Translations under genes and position numbers: made by a program
Source: a virus
Reading direction: 5' to 3' (one strand)
DNA length: 51,786 bases
IMG/VR virus record: IMGVR_UViG_3300025012_000121
Location: 1-51,786 of that record
Shown: positions 1-8,132 of the stretch, piece after piece
Numbering within the stretch: the first letter of the stretch is position 1
How the letters are laid out: every line of letters starts with the position of its first letter
The notes under the pieces: generated by a model
The model's input: only the letters and a program-made list of their open reading frames with translations
Database searches by the model: none
Told to the model about the DNA's origin: nothing

Positions 1-304
1 TTTTCTTGATCTGTGTCTGTTCCCACTCTTGCAGACCTTTTTCTGTCGTACCCCTGAACATTCTCCTGGTAGTTTTTTCTCCGAATAGGTTGACATATGA
101 CCGGATAACTTTCTCAGGTATACTGCCAATTTCTGCACGTTGTAGAAGTATATTTTCCCAATCTTGCAATAAATCTTTTTTCTTACTTTCCCATTTCTCA
201 GGATTAGCTTTGTATGCTTTACTATATTTGTTAGTATTGAGGAAATGGTTACAAAATTGTATGTAGGTTAGTTTATATAATTCAGTTTGGTTAATTTGTT
301 TCAT
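1..304 (-). CDS. Hypothetical protein, 3' end outside window
   Basis: The frame is open from an ATG at 304 to the window edge (101 codons, no stop). A GGAGG lies 8 nt upstream on the minus strand, which fixes the start. The product begins MKQINQTELYKLTY and is rich in Lys, Glu and Trp. It shows no signal peptide, membrane segment or metal motif. I do not recognise the family. It is the most distal visible member of the minus-strand accessory array and has its own sigma-A promoter at 350-378. Confidence 0.75.
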   Translation of the reverse strand, partial: MKQINQTELYKLTYIQFCNHFLNTNKYSKAYKANPEKWESKKKDLLQDWENILLQRAEIGSIPEKVIRSYVNLFGEKTTRRMFRGTTEKGLQEWEQTQIKK

Positions 305-610
305 TTGTGTGACCTCCCTGTTAAGTTTATGTATTAAGTTGATATTAATATTATAAAGGATATAACCGTATAATGCAATAAATATTTTATTATTCTGTGA
401 TAATTTATTTATATTAATATAATTAATAATATATATAACTTTATCCAATAATCTATATATGAGCCGATTCTAGGATATATAGGTATAATACAGGTTAGAA
501 TAATTTTATAAGGGTTAATGAGAATTGTAGAAGGTTGTTTTTAAGGTGATAGGGTTAAAATATATTGATTTAATGGCTACTGTTATGTTGTTATAGATAA
601 ATTTGCAAAA
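305..610. other. Intergenic T/G-rich spacer
   Basis: There is no gene on either strand. It holds the promoter at 350-378 and then a plus-strand T/G-rich stretch of the kind seen in most gaps of the left arm, followed by the terminator at 611-637. Confidence 0.6.
350..378 (-). promoter_or_regulatory. Sigma-A promoter TTGCAT-17-TATAAT
   Basis: On the minus strand TTGCAT (373-378) is followed after 17 nt by a perfect TATAAT (350-355), upstream of the gene starting at 304. The surrounding 60 nt resemble the promoter region at 3004-3032, suggesting duplicated promoter cassettes. Confidence 0.65.
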
Positions 611-637
611 ATTTAACCTACTAAATGTAGGTTAAAT
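611..637 (-). terminator. Intrinsic terminator of the 632-832 gene
   Basis: Perfect 11-bp stem (ATTTAACCTAC / GTAGGTTAAAT) with a 5-nt loop, followed on the minus strand by a T run. It overlaps the stop codon at 632-634. Confidence 0.8.
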
Positions 638-832
638 TAATTCTAAGTATTGGCAATATTCTCTAGAATGTTTATTGTATAATTTTGTATTATACATTTG
701 TTCATAATTCCCCTTTTCTTTACATTGATGTAAGAGGATGATTTCTTTTATTGTTGCGCGTGAAGTGGTTCTGAGGGTAAGCATTTTTTGTTTTAATTGT
801 TTGGCTTTTTGTGTTAACTCTGTATTTGTCAT
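632..832 (-). CDS. Hypothetical 66-aa basic protein
   Basis: Starts MTNTELTQKAKQLKQKM, with AGGAGG 8-9 nt before the ATG. It is small, Lys/Gln-rich and predicted helical at the N-terminus, with no cysteine motif or membrane segment. The family is not recognised. It is a single-gene unit with its own terminator overlapping the stop codon, as for most genes in this arm. Confidence 0.7.
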   Translation of the reverse strand: MTNTELTQKAKQLKQKMLTLRTTSRATIKEIILLHQCKEKGNYEQMYNTKLYNKHSREYCQYLELI

Positions 833-893
833 TTTGTGGAGCCTCCTTTTATTTTACCTTTCTTATACCGGAAAAAGGGGGTTATATGTATTA

Positions 894-1244
894 CTAACAA
901 GCTAATAAATCAATATTATCTATTTTTAAACAAAGGTTAACTATCTTATAAAATGATTCTGTTAATTCTTTATGTTTTTCACTATGATCAAAATATAATA
1001 CGTGTGCCAATTCATGACAAATTGTTTCTATAATATTATTTACATCTTCTTCCTCGATAAAACTAGGAGAAATATATAGATTATGCTTTGACAGTGCAAC
1101 TGTATGTACTATGTTAGTTTTAATGTTTTTGTAGGCTCTACCGTTGTAGGTTATTGCATTTGTTATTTTTAGTTCTGGAATATTGGGGAGATATTCAGTT
1201 AAATATTTTGTTGATAGATTGTAGCATAGTTTTAATATATTCAT
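894..1244 (-). CDS. Putative SprT-like zinc metallopeptidase
   Basis: 116 aa. Residues 77-91 contain HELAH followed by further histidines at about 87 and 91, an HExxH zinc-binding and catalytic motif in a predicted helix (CHELAHVLYFDHSEKH). SprT-like and related small metallopeptidases use such a motif to bind Zn and cleave peptides. The remainder is too short for a full SprT (about 150-165 aa), so it may be a minimal form or a non-catalytic relative. No signal peptide is seen, so it is probably cytoplasmic. A GGAAG lies just before the ATG and a promoter at 1307-1335. Phage SprT-like proteins have no settled role; the substrate is unknown. Confidence 0.65.
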   Translation of the reverse strand: MNILKLCYNLSTKYLTEYLPNIPELKITNAITYNGRAYKNIKTNIVHTVALSKHNLYISPSFIEEEDVNNIIETICHELAHVLYFDHSEKHKELTESFYKIVNLCLKIDNIDLLAC

Positions 1245-1306
1245 TATTTCACTTCCTTTTTAATTATAACTGAGATAAGATTAAATAGAATTGTACTAAC
1301 AAATAC

Positions 1307-1335
1307 ATTATATCAAATTGGCCGTTAAATGTCTA
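1307..1335 (-). promoter_or_regulatory. Sigma-A promoter TAGACA-17-TATAAT
   Basis: Minus-strand TAGACA (1330-1335), 17-nt spacer, TATAAT (1307-1312), upstream of the metallopeptidase-like gene. Confidence 0.6.
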
Positions 1336-1376
1336 TAGTTTGGAGTGAATTTGTTGGGGATATTATTTTTTGATTG

Positions 1377-1392
1377 TGTTCCACGTGGAACA
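1377..1392. promoter_or_regulatory. parS-like palindrome, copy 1
   Basis: TGTTCCACGTGGAACA is a perfect 16-bp palindrome with the CACGTG core and flanking GTT/AAC of ParB (Spo0J-type) centromere sites. It is identical to the copy at 13504-13519. No parB is visible in the window. Confidence 0.7.
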
Positions 1393-1407
1393 ATGAGAGA
1401 AAAGAAA

Positions 1408-1429
1408 AACTAGCATTATAATGCTAGTT
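1408..1429 (-). terminator. Intrinsic terminator of the 1428-1715 gene
   Basis: A perfect 22-bp palindrome around AGCATTATAATGCT, followed on the minus strand by TTTTTCTTTT. Confidence 0.75.
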
Positions 1430-1715
1430 AAATATGGTATGATTCTATATTATTACATATCTCTATATTAAACCATTTTTTAACGGTGTTTAACACTTGT
1501 TTAGCTTTTTTATTTGCCTCTTCAAAAGTTATTATATTTTCGTATGGATACCAATTTTCAATTGATTCTCTATTTAAACGGTAATCTATTTGCACATTGA
1601 ATAATAAATATTCATCTTGATAGATCATGATATGTAAAGATTGGTCTTCTCCTGCGTTTTTATATATTAGAGTTTTTAGTTCCTTTTTGATTTGCTTTAA
1701 ATCGTTTATTTGCAT
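1428..1715 (-). CDS. Hypothetical protein, 95 aa
   Basis: Begins MQINDLKQIKKELKTLIYKN. Mixed alpha/beta character with aromatic residues in the middle (ENWYPYENI) and an amphipathic C-terminal helix. An AGGAGG precedes the ATG. The promoter at 1758-1786 matches the sigma-A consensus exactly and the terminator palindrome abuts the stop, so this is a complete single-gene unit. No family recognised. Confidence 0.7.
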   Translation of the reverse strand: MQINDLKQIKKELKTLIYKNAGEDQSLHIMIYQDEYLLFNVQIDYRLNRESIENWYPYENIITFEEANKKAKQVLNTVKKWFNIEICNNIESYHI

Positions 1716-1757
1716 ATTGTTTAACCTCCTGAGTAAATTTAATTTAAAACATAATTA

Positions 1758-1786
1758 ATTATATTCTTATTCTTTCAATATGTCAA
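1758..1786 (-). promoter_or_regulatory. Consensus sigma-A promoter TTGACA-17-TATAAT
   Basis: Perfect TTGACA (1781-1786) and TATAAT (1758-1763) on the minus strand with a 17-nt spacer, upstream of the 95-aa gene. Confidence 0.8.
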
Positions 1787-1917
1787 CACAAAAACATAAA
1801 ATTCACTTAATATAAAACAATACTTTTATGGTGTTATTTGAGGTAGGATTGTGTATAATATTGTGTTGTTATGTGTAGGTTTATCTAATTATTTTTAGTG
1901 TAAAATGACAAAGAAAA

Positions 1918-1939
1918 AGAAGGTATTTTTCAACCTTCT
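1918..1939 (-). terminator. Intrinsic terminator of the 1930-2172 gene
   Basis: AGAAGGT / ACCTTCT stem followed on the minus strand by TTTTTCTTT. It overlaps the end of the gene. Confidence 0.7.
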
Positions 1940-2172
1940 GAGCAATTATTTTTCTTAAATTCTTCTTCATAAGCATTATTTATAAATGGTTCTAGATATT
2001 TCATAATTTTCTTACATCTTCCTGCTTCTTCCTTGTGATACTGATTATCATATCCCTGTTTTTTATATTTTATTATATCTTCCTCAAAGGAACATTTTCT
2101 AGCTCCTAAAGCATTATATATTGTTTCTAATTCCTCTAAGTTGTTTATATTTAAAGTAACATTTTCCATCAA
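1930..2172 (-). CDS. Hypothetical protein, 80 aa
   Basis: Starts MMENVTLNINNLEELETIYN, with AGGAGG about 10 nt upstream. Highly charged with repeated Lys/Glu, predicted to be mostly helical. Two cysteines (about 27 and 53) do not form a metal motif. Family not recognised. Stands alone with its own terminator. Confidence 0.7.
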   Translation of the reverse strand: MMENVTLNINNLEELETIYNALGARKCSFEEDIIKYKKQGYDNQYHKEEAGRCKKIMKYLEPFINNAYEEEFKKNNCSEG

Positions 2173-2308
2173 TAAAACCTCCTAAAATTTATAATATAGT
2201 TTGCCGTGAGATAAGTATAACATAATTATGGTTAGCTGTATATAGATTTTAGATAATTTATAGGGAATATTATTTTTATATTGTTTATGGCAATTCAGAC
2301 AAAAATAA

Positions 2309-2324
2309 AACCCTTTACAGGGTT
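2309..2324 (-). terminator. Intrinsic terminator of the 2323-2967 gene
   Basis: AACCCT-ttac-AGGGTT hairpin followed on the minus strand by TTTTATTTTT. Confidence 0.75.
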
Positions 2325-2967
2325 AATATTTATAAATTAATGTTCTATAGTGTAGTTTTTGAATGTTATATCCTCCTGCAAGTATTGTATCTATGTTTAC
2401 ACTTCCCTTTTCTCCTTTTATGGTTCCGTCCATACCTTTATTGGGATTATAGTTTAGACTTATTATTTCTAATACATTCCCTATTTTATCCTTTAGCATG
2501 AAAATTAATTCTTTTAACATAATATCGTGAGTATAGATAATATCCTTCTCACTTATTTTATTTCCGTCCTTATCCTTCCATGTTGTTAAGGCATTTAATT
2601 CCATTTCCTTAACTTTAAGTATCAGCAATTCAATATTACATTTATTATCTGCCATATACTTTTCATAATCAGTTTGATTCAATCCTTCAGCCTCTTTCTT
2701 ATCAAGAATCGGCTTTAGCTGCTCAAGCATTTTTAAATCTTCTATAAGTGACTTAGTATAATACTTTATACTGTCTGAGCAATCCTTTAACCTTGACAAA
2801 TAAGTTTTAGATGTTACGTTTAAATTAACTATTTTCTCAGCATCTTCTTTAATTAAATTTTTCATATTGTCGCATATTCTGGATCGTTCTATGTATACAC
2901 CCCTGATTTCTCCCAAGGTTTTAGCTTCCCAGAATTCTTTAAATTCTTTTTTGGTCAATTGGTTCAA
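2323..2967 (-). CDS. Hypothetical helical protein with AGGYNIQ C-terminal motif
   Basis: 214 aa. Residues about 1-170 are charged and helix-prone, possibly coiled-coil. The C-terminus is a compact motif (AGGYNIQKLHYRTLI) preceded by a glycine/lysine-rich stretch. I have an impression of this ending from other plasmid and phage proteins but cannot name the family. The start is set by a GGAGG next to the ATG and by promoter TTGCAA-17-TATAAT at 3004-3032. No membrane segment. Function unknown. Confidence 0.7.
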   Translation of the reverse strand: MNQLTKKEFKEFWEAKTLGEIRGVYIERSRICDNMKNLIKEDAEKIVNLNVTSKTYLSRLKDCSDSIKYYTKSLIEDLKMLEQLKPILDKKEAEGLNQTDYEKYMADNKCNIELLILKVKEMELNALTTWKDKDGNKISEKDIIYTHDIMLKELIFMLKDKIGNVLEIISLNYNPNKGMDGTIKGEKGSVNIDTILAGGYNIQKLHYRTLIYKY

Positions 2968-3003
2968 CCTCCTTAAAAAATCTGAAAATATGTAGTTGAT
3001 AAT

Positions 3004-3032
3004 ATTATAAAGAATACAATGAGATATTGCAA
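3004..3032 (-). promoter_or_regulatory. Sigma-A promoter TTGCAA-17-TATAAT
   Basis: Minus-strand TTGCAA (3027-3032) and TATAAT (3004-3009). Sequence and spacing resemble the promoters at 350-378 and 4328-4355. Confidence 0.65.
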
Positions 3033-3334
3033 GGAATATTATTTTATTACTCTGTATTTAGCTGTTAATATTAAATATAATTTTTAGATTTAATATTTCA
3101 TATTGATATTTAACATACAATATAGTATATATTTATTTAGTTTTATCTAAGTATTATATGATTAACAAGCAATAAAAGCAATAAAAGCAATAAATTATAA
3201 TTAATTTGTGTTAAGGGTTTTAAGTGGTTGTATGGGGATTGTAGGAAGGTAAATAATTATTGTAAGTGATAAGTTTAAGGTTGTTTTTGTTATTTTATTG
3301 TTGTTTCCGGTTAGAAAAGGAAAAGGACATAATA
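3033..3334. other. Intergenic spacer
   Basis: No gene on either strand. AT-rich with a small tandem repeat of AGCAATAAA near 3167-3194, then a T/G-rich stretch leading to the next terminator. Confidence 0.55.
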
Positions 3335-3383
3335 AAAACCCTATTCAATTTTACTGAATTTAATCAGCTACTAAACAGGGTTT
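3335..3383 (-). terminator. Probable terminator of the DUF932 gene
   Basis: Stem AAACCCT / AGGGTTT with a long, partly pairing loop, followed on the minus strand by TTTTTATT. Confidence 0.6.
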
Positions 3384-3392
3384 AAAGTTTAA

Positions 3393-4217
3393 TTATGCTT
3401 GTTTTAATTGTCTCATACCGTCTGCCAATATCCAGAGTGCCTTATTGAGTTTAACATTATTGTCGATTGATTTTACTTCCCTGGTTGTTGTACGGTTTCC
3501 GTTTGCCGTTCTGCCTCTTAAACCGCCTCTGATAATGTTTTCTTGTACCCGGTTAAAATTTGACCATAAATCTGGATTCCTATCGGCTATTCTTCTGGTT
3601 GACAATAATTGGTTAGGTGTTATCGGTGCTTCGTTTTCGTCGTATTTCAATGATAAAGCCGCTTCGGCAAATATTTCCTGCTCCGCTGGTAACAATAATG
3701 TTGACTTCATACCGTCAATACTTTCGGTCACTGTTTCAAAATCATTTACAATCGTATAAGCTGCATCTATTACATTGTGGACAATATTTCCTTTATGTCT
3801 AACTCGTATATCCTCTACAATGTCACCTGTAACCATACCATTCTGACATATGAACCGGAAACAACCTGCCATCATTTGGTAACTAGATGTTCCGTCATGT
3901 GAGTTAATAAGAATAATCTCGTTGGCTTCTGCTTTTTCGATTTCTCCTGTTTGACGTAATCTAAGCATATGCTTAGTAAATTCGGATTTACCTTCTATTC
4001 TTGATCTGGATTGTGCCACAAAAAATGGCTGAAATCCTTCTTTTCTGAGACCGTCAAGAACATCAATTGTAGGAATATAGGTGTATCTGGCAGACCTGGA
4101 TTCATGAGCCTCATTAGCGAATATACTGGGTGCAATCCTGAATAATTGTGAATTGTCTAAAGGGATATTTGACCTTAATGCGTTGCTGTTTTTGCCAAAT
4201 CTTGTTGCTAATGCCAT
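3393..4217 (-). CDS. DUF932 family protein (YfjQ/YafZ-like)
   Basis: 274 aa, the usual length for this family. It matches from memory the E. coli prophage proteins YfjQ/YafZ along its length: HESRSARYTYIPTIDVLDGL, a GFQPFF segment, KHMLRLR, INSHDGTSSYQM, CQNGMV and a C-terminal NKALWILADG. DUF932 proteins occur in prophages, plasmids and near anti-restriction genes; their biochemical role is not established. G+C is higher than in most neighbours (28 of 60 bases at 3481-3540), which suggests recent acquisition. An AGGAGG precedes the ATG and a promoter lies at 4328-4355. Transcribed alone. Confidence 0.9.
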   Translation of the reverse strand: MALATRFGKNSNALRSNIPLDNSQLFRIAPSIFANEAHESRSARYTYIPTIDVLDGLRKEGFQPFFVAQSRSRIEGKSEFTKHMLRLRQTGEIEKAEANEIILINSHDGTSSYQMMAGCFRFICQNGMVTGDIVEDIRVRHKGNIVHNVIDAAYTIVNDFETVTESIDGMKSTLLLPAEQEIFAEAALSLKYDENEAPITPNQLLSTRRIADRNPDLWSNFNRVQENIIRGGLRGRTANGNRTTTREVKSIDNNVKLNKALWILADGMRQLKQA

Positions 4218-4327
4218 TTTGAATGACCTCCTATAAATTATATTTAGTTTTCAAAGAATTGTTACGAGGTGTTACGGGTTTTAATACTTATGTATTTATA
4301 TTATGTTGTTGTTTGGTGCTAAATACT

Positions 4328-4355
4328 ATTATATAGATTTTTGAGATAATTGCAA
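4328..4355 (-). promoter_or_regulatory. Sigma-A promoter TTGCAA-16-TATAAT
   Basis: Minus-strand TTGCAA (4350-4355) and TATAAT (4328-4333) with a 16-nt spacer, 110 nt upstream of the DUF932 start, leaving a long untranslated leader. Confidence 0.6.
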
Positions 4356-4632
4356 TAGATTTTAAGTAAATATTTATTTTTTTATTATGTATAGAATTTA
4401 CAGTATATTTACAGGATATTTAATACATATTTATAGTTATTATATCTAAGTATTTTATATTTGTATCGAATTTATATCTAATTATTACTATAGGATAAGA
4501 TATAAGGAATTGTAGAAATAATATACCTTAATTAAATTTTAAGTGGCTTGTTGACCGTCCTGTGAGGGTGAATTTTAGGTAAGTGTTATGTCGGTTGCTG
4601 TTATAGAGGATTAGAGATTTGAGCAAAAAAAT
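4356..4632. other. Intergenic T/G-rich spacer
   Basis: No gene. Includes AAGGAATTGTAGAA near 4504, which resembles AAGGAATTATAGG near 7342 in another gap, so the spacers may share ancestry. Confidence 0.5.
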
Positions 4633-4661
4633 AATAGTATATCGTTGTTGACTATACTATT
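4633..4661 (-). terminator. Intrinsic terminator of the 4685-5758 gene
   Basis: 9-bp stem AATAGTATA / TATACTATT followed on the minus strand by TTTTTTTGC. Confidence 0.7.
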
Positions 4662-4684
4662 TTGGTTAGTTCCCGGTTATTTTG

Positions 4685-5758
4685 TTACTCTTCTCGCCAT
4701 GCACTCACGACTGACAAACTAACATTTAACTGTTTTGCCATATTTTGTGCATCTTCCTTAGCTTCAGTAGATGCATATTCCTTCACCCATATTCTAGTTA
4801 TTTCACCAGGAATTAGGATAATTTCGTTATGAGCATTTTCTCCATAATATCCCTGGTGTTTTTTGTAAAGTTGGGTATAAGAGAATGCAGGAGTAAAACG
4901 GTTTATATCGTCAAATATGTGAACATCATCCTGTATATAAGTGTATATATCTGTACAAGATGCTAATATTACTTCTCCTTTTACATATATTCCCATAAGT
5001 CCAATTGGTTTGTTGGGAGTGCTACAACATATTTCTATTTTGTTATTGTATTTAATTGTATCTTGGATATAATGTAGGTTATTCCAAGGTGAACCATTGT
5101 TAAATGCTGTCAGACCATGTGAATATGAATATTTTGACAGATTTAAATGAGGTGAAGTTATGGCTGCTTGTCTGTTCTGTTCCGCATAGTCGTCGCGGGT
5201 GCTATTATCTAGTCTGTTATTCAGTTTATTCATATGACCAATAAATGCATAATATTGGTTATATGAACGTATTTTGTTATTGAAGAAATTATATGTATTG
5301 TTATAGATTTCCTGGTAGGAATATCTATTTTTTGTTATGTGACAGCGAAAATTAAAGGTGCTATCTTCTGTAAATTCTGACATTTCTAATATATTATATC
5401 TGTCTAAATATGGAATTATGTTACCCTCTGTATCTATAACTTTGTGGTTTAATTGTAAAAACCCTACAAAGATATACTTAGTGTTATCTTGATCGTCAAT
5501 TTCCTGCAATTCAATAGGAATTAAACAATCTAGGGTATATTTCAATTTATTCCATTTACTAGGATTTGAGCAGGTTTGTTCTGTCGGGTAAAATACTACA
5601 TACATATTTTGGAGAATCGACAAGGAGATTTTTTCCGGAAGTGATAAGATTTCAGCTATGGCATTGGCGTAGTTTGGATCAATTGAACAGACTGGTTGAT
5701 CATCGTTGATTGATTCGTTCCACTGGCATAGATAGGGAAAATTTCTTTCTTCTGTCAT
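4685..5758 (-). CDS. Hypothetical protein, 357 aa
   Basis: Starts MTEERNFPYLCQWNES; an AGGAGG lies about 6-7 nt before the ATG. A soluble, Tyr/Asn-rich protein with no signal peptide, membrane segment or nucleotide-binding motif that I can see. The C-terminal 30 residues (TEAKEDAQNMAKQLNVSLSV) look like a short helical or HTH-like tail. Own terminator. Family not recognised; it sits between the DUF932 and amidoligase genes, which gives no functional hint. Confidence 0.7.
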   Translation of the reverse strand: MTEERNFPYLCQWNESINDDQPVCSIDPNYANAIAEILSLPEKISLSILQNMYVVFYPTEQTCSNPSKWNKLKYTLDCLIPIELQEIDDQDNTKYIFVGFLQLNHKVIDTEGNIIPYLDRYNILEMSEFTEDSTFNFRCHITKNRYSYQEIYNNTYNFFNNKIRSYNQYYAFIGHMNKLNNRLDNSTRDDYAEQNRQAAITSPHLNLSKYSYSHGLTAFNNGSPWNNLHYIQDTIKYNNKIEICCSTPNKPIGLMGIYVKGEVILASCTDIYTYIQDDVHIFDDINRFTPAFSYTQLYKKHQGYYGENAHNEIILIPGEITRIWVKEYASTEAKEDAQNMAKQLNVSLSVVSAWREE

Positions 5759-5913
5759 TATAATTCCTCCTAATTTATTATAGTTTTAATGGTTATAATT
5801 GTTAAATATCTTTATGTTACCCACTGTCTGCTGTTATGGCAATATATGGATATTTTATTAAATTGACAATGGGCAAAGAAAAAGTATTTTGCTGGATATT
5901 TATTTTTATATTA

Positions 5914-7059
5914 TTATTCCAAGTTTTTAGATTTGGAGTAAGTAACAAATTCATTATAGCCTTTTTCTGTTGCTACTTGGATCAAATCTGTCCAGGTTAA
6001 TTTTAATGTATCCTGTAAACTAATGGTAGGCATTAACTCAGTTAATAAATGTGTAAACTGTAGACTAGCTTTAAAAGTTTCAATTTTTAACGTACCTCTG
6101 AAAATTCTAATTTCTACAGTATTATCATTTTTTAAATTAACCGCAAAATATCTACCTTCAGCTTTAGCTTTTTTGCAAATTTCAGCAGGTTCTTCTTCTG
6201 TTGATAGATTATTATAACGGTTACAGTATTCTACAATTTGACTATTCTTCCTTCTGGAAAATTTCTTAATGTTATCCCAATTAGTCTCAAAAAATAATAA
6301 TAGTTTAGCAATATTTAAATCCTGTTCGTGTTCTGATTCGCCAAAAGCTAACTTGCTAATGTGTATATGCATCCCACAGGTGCCCGAGTCATGACTAGAA
6401 TATCCTTTTGTATCGCATTCATCTAGTATATATCGCCATCCCATATTTTTCATATGGTAGTTATATGTACAAGGATGTGAAACAAGTTCCATACCACGTT
6501 TAATCGAACCATCTTTTTTAATATAAAGATATTTTTCATACTCAGTTAAATCTGTTCCATTGGCTTGATCATGAATCTCTAAAGCATGGTCTTCCTTAGA
6601 TTCGTAACAATTATATTCCTGCTCTTCTGTTCTGTCAATTTCCAATTCTATTCCATAATATGTATTTGTTACCTCGCCAGTCATAAAATGAAAATTTAAA
6701 GTTTCCGGTGTATATTTATAGTCATGAATAAAAGTTAAATTTTTCTTAATGTCATTCTGACAATCAGCGCAAACTGGTTCATTCTGCCATAATTCAGTGC
6801 TATCACGTTCAACAATATTTTCACATTCGGAACAAATTATTAAATCTAATTCCTCTATGCAGTTATGACAAGCATAATTATTATGACCTTCTGTTATATT
6901 ACTTTTATGGTATTCGGTATTACAAAAACTACAAGTTTTAATTTCTTGAGCGCACTCGTCACAATAAAATTCATACTCTGTAAAATTTCCATCTCGTTGA
7001 TACATATTGTCAGATATATCAGTAAAACCACAATGAAAACAACTTACTAATTCTGGCAT
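5914..7059 (-). CDS. Zinc-ribbon amidoligase (COOH-NH2 ligase)
   Basis: 381 aa. The N-terminal 105 residues carry at least four CxxC pairs (CFHC, CDEC, CSFC, CHNC, CSEC, CADC), i.e. tandem zinc ribbons. From about residue 135 follow the landmarks of the amidoligase family related to glutamine synthetase/GCS: YGIELEID, then KKDGSI and GMELVSHP, CGMHIHIS, GRYFAVNL and TVEIRIFRGTLK. This family is predicted to form amide bonds between carboxyl and amino groups using ATP; its phage substrates are not known. The Glu/Asp in YGIELEID and the HIHIS and RIFRGT blocks are candidate metal and ATP ligands. GGAGG before the ATG; sigma-H-like promoter at 7122-7151. Confidence 0.85.
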   Translation of the reverse strand: MPELVSCFHCGFTDISDNMYQRDGNFTEYEFYCDECAQEIKTCSFCNTEYHKSNITEGHNNYACHNCIEELDLIICSECENIVERDSTELWQNEPVCADCQNDIKKNLTFIHDYKYTPETLNFHFMTGEVTNTYYGIELEIDRTEEQEYNCYESKEDHALEIHDQANGTDLTEYEKYLYIKKDGSIKRGMELVSHPCTYNYHMKNMGWRYILDECDTKGYSSHDSGTCGMHIHISKLAFGESEHEQDLNIAKLLLFFETNWDNIKKFSRRKNSQIVEYCNRYNNLSTEEEPAEICKKAKAEGRYFAVNLKNDNTVEIRIFRGTLKIETFKASLQFTHLLTELMPTISLQDTLKLTWTDLIQVATEKGYNEFVTYSKSKNLE

Positions 7060-7121
7060 TTTTTCAACCTCCTATTGATATAATTTTAAGAATGTAAAAA
7101 TAAATTGTACTACTATATATA

Positions 7122-7151
7122 GTATTCGCCATCGGCCTTGTTTTATCCTTC
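7122..7151 (-). promoter_or_regulatory. Sigma-H-like promoter of the amidoligase gene
   Basis: On the minus strand GAAGGATAA, 12 nt, then GGCGAATAC. This fits the Bacillus/Clostridium sigma-H pattern RNAGGAWWW-N11/12-RNNGAATWW. It overlaps the palindrome TACTATATATAGTA (7111-7124). The same block precedes the genes at 7633 and 8948. Confidence 0.55.
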
Positions 7152-7432
7152 TTTTTTATTAGATATTTTTTAGATTTTTATTTTTATTTTTTGTTGGTTC
7201 GGACATAGATATTATGTATATGTTTATATATATTTGTATAACTATTTAATATGGTTAGAAGGTTGTTAGATAGTTGATAGATAATTGATTGAATAATTAT
7301 TATATCTATGTTTATATAATTATCGTTGTAGAGTCGATTTAAGGAATTATAGGTGTTGGAGTATGTAAATTATATTATAGTGGTCTTAAAATTGATTGTG
7401 TGAGGCATGGAATTGTTAGGGATGAGCAAAAA
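7152..7432. other. Intergenic spacer upstream of the amidoligase promoter
   Basis: No gene. AT-rich then T/G-rich on the plus strand; ends at the terminator at 7433-7456. Confidence 0.55.
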
Positions 7433-7456
7433 AATAAACCCAGTGAGGGGTTTATT
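7433..7456 (-). terminator. Intrinsic terminator of the 54-aa gene
   Basis: 9-bp stem AATAAACCC / GGGTTTATT with 6-nt loop followed on the minus strand by TTTTTTGC. Confidence 0.8.
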
Positions 7457-7468
7457 TATATTTATATT

Positions 7469-7633
7469 TTATACTGCTTTGGCTGATTGTGCCCAACGGT
7501 ATTGATCTAGGGCTTTAGCTTCGGCCTGGTAACGATTTTTTGCTACTATTCGTTCTAAAAATTCAAATGGGGAATTATTTTCGTTCAATGCGGTTATCCA
7601 TACCCAAAAGTTGGTTGTGTTGGTGTTAATCAT
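7469..7633 (-). CDS. Small hypothetical protein, 54 aa
   Basis: The frame runs ATG (7633) to TAA (7469-7471): begins MINTNTTNFWVWITALNENN and ends AQSAKAV. A GGAGG lies 8-9 nt upstream, a sigma-H-like promoter at 7677-7705 and a strong terminator just downstream, so it is a complete small transcription unit. The last 25 residues form a likely helix rich in Ala and basic residues. Family not recognised. Confidence 0.7.
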   Translation of the reverse strand: MINTNTTNFWVWITALNENNSPFEFLERIVAKNRYQAEAKALDQYRWAQSAKAV

Positions 7634-7676
7634 TGTTGTATTCCTCCTATGTATTTATTATTTTGTTGCTACTATA

Positions 7677-7705
7677 GTATTCGCCAAAAGATTTTTAATA
7701 CCTTC
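7677..7705 (-). promoter_or_regulatory. Sigma-H-like promoter of the 54-aa gene
   Basis: Minus-strand GAAGGTATT, 11 nt, GGCGAATAC, followed by a shorter palindrome TACTATAGTA. Same arrangement as at 7122-7151 and 9001-9030, with one mismatch in the -35 element. Confidence 0.5.
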
Positions 7706-7862
7706 TTTTTAAGATATTTATTTTATTATTTCTTAAATTATTTTAAGTAAAAATAACCTATATTATATTAAATTATGTATAAGTTTATACAATTATTTTT
7801 ATAATTGTTTAAATTATATTTGAAAAATAATTTTTGGTTGGGTAGAAAAAAGAAAATAAAAA

Positions 7863-7878
7863 AGAGCTTTTCAGCTCT
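7863..7878 (-). terminator. Intrinsic terminator of the 7882-8483 unit
   Basis: AGAGCT-tttc-AGCTCT hairpin followed on the minus strand by TTTTTTATTTTC. Confidence 0.75.
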
Positions 7879-7881
7879 AGT

Positions 7882-8118
7882 TTATAAATAGTTTTTTGGT
7901 TGGCATTGGACACAACCTGCCCCGCGACAATTGCAGGTGTAGTGTTCGTTTGGTTCGGGATAATGGCTATATTTACTTGGTTTGTGAAATTCTTCTATGA
8001 ATTCTTCCTCGGTTATATCGTCCTGAATTCCGCATTTTGATATAATTTTTTGTTCGCACTCAGGACAGTATAGGATATTTTCTGTGTTATACTCTTTGTC
8101 GCATAGGATACAAATCAT
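7882..8118 (-). CDS. Small zinc-ribbon protein, 78 aa
   Basis: Carries CILC near the N-terminus and CPEC at about 18-21, one zinc ribbon, plus a C-terminal Cys cluster (CNCRGAGCVQC) resembling a DnaJ-type CxxCxGxG module. Probably a metal-binding adaptor. AGGAGG before the ATG. It lies 14 nt after the stop of the 8133-8483 gene, so the two are likely co-transcribed. Family not named. Confidence 0.7.
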   Translation of the reverse strand: MICILCDKEYNTENILYCPECEQKIISKCGIQDDITEEEFIEEFHKPSKYSHYPEPNEHYTCNCRGAGCVQCQPKNYL

Positions 8119-8132
8119 GGTAAAACCTCCTA

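Noticed and set aside
6-266. 86-codon plus-strand frame at the left edge
   Set aside because: It is antisense to the minus-strand gene ending outside the window, which has the proper ribosome site.
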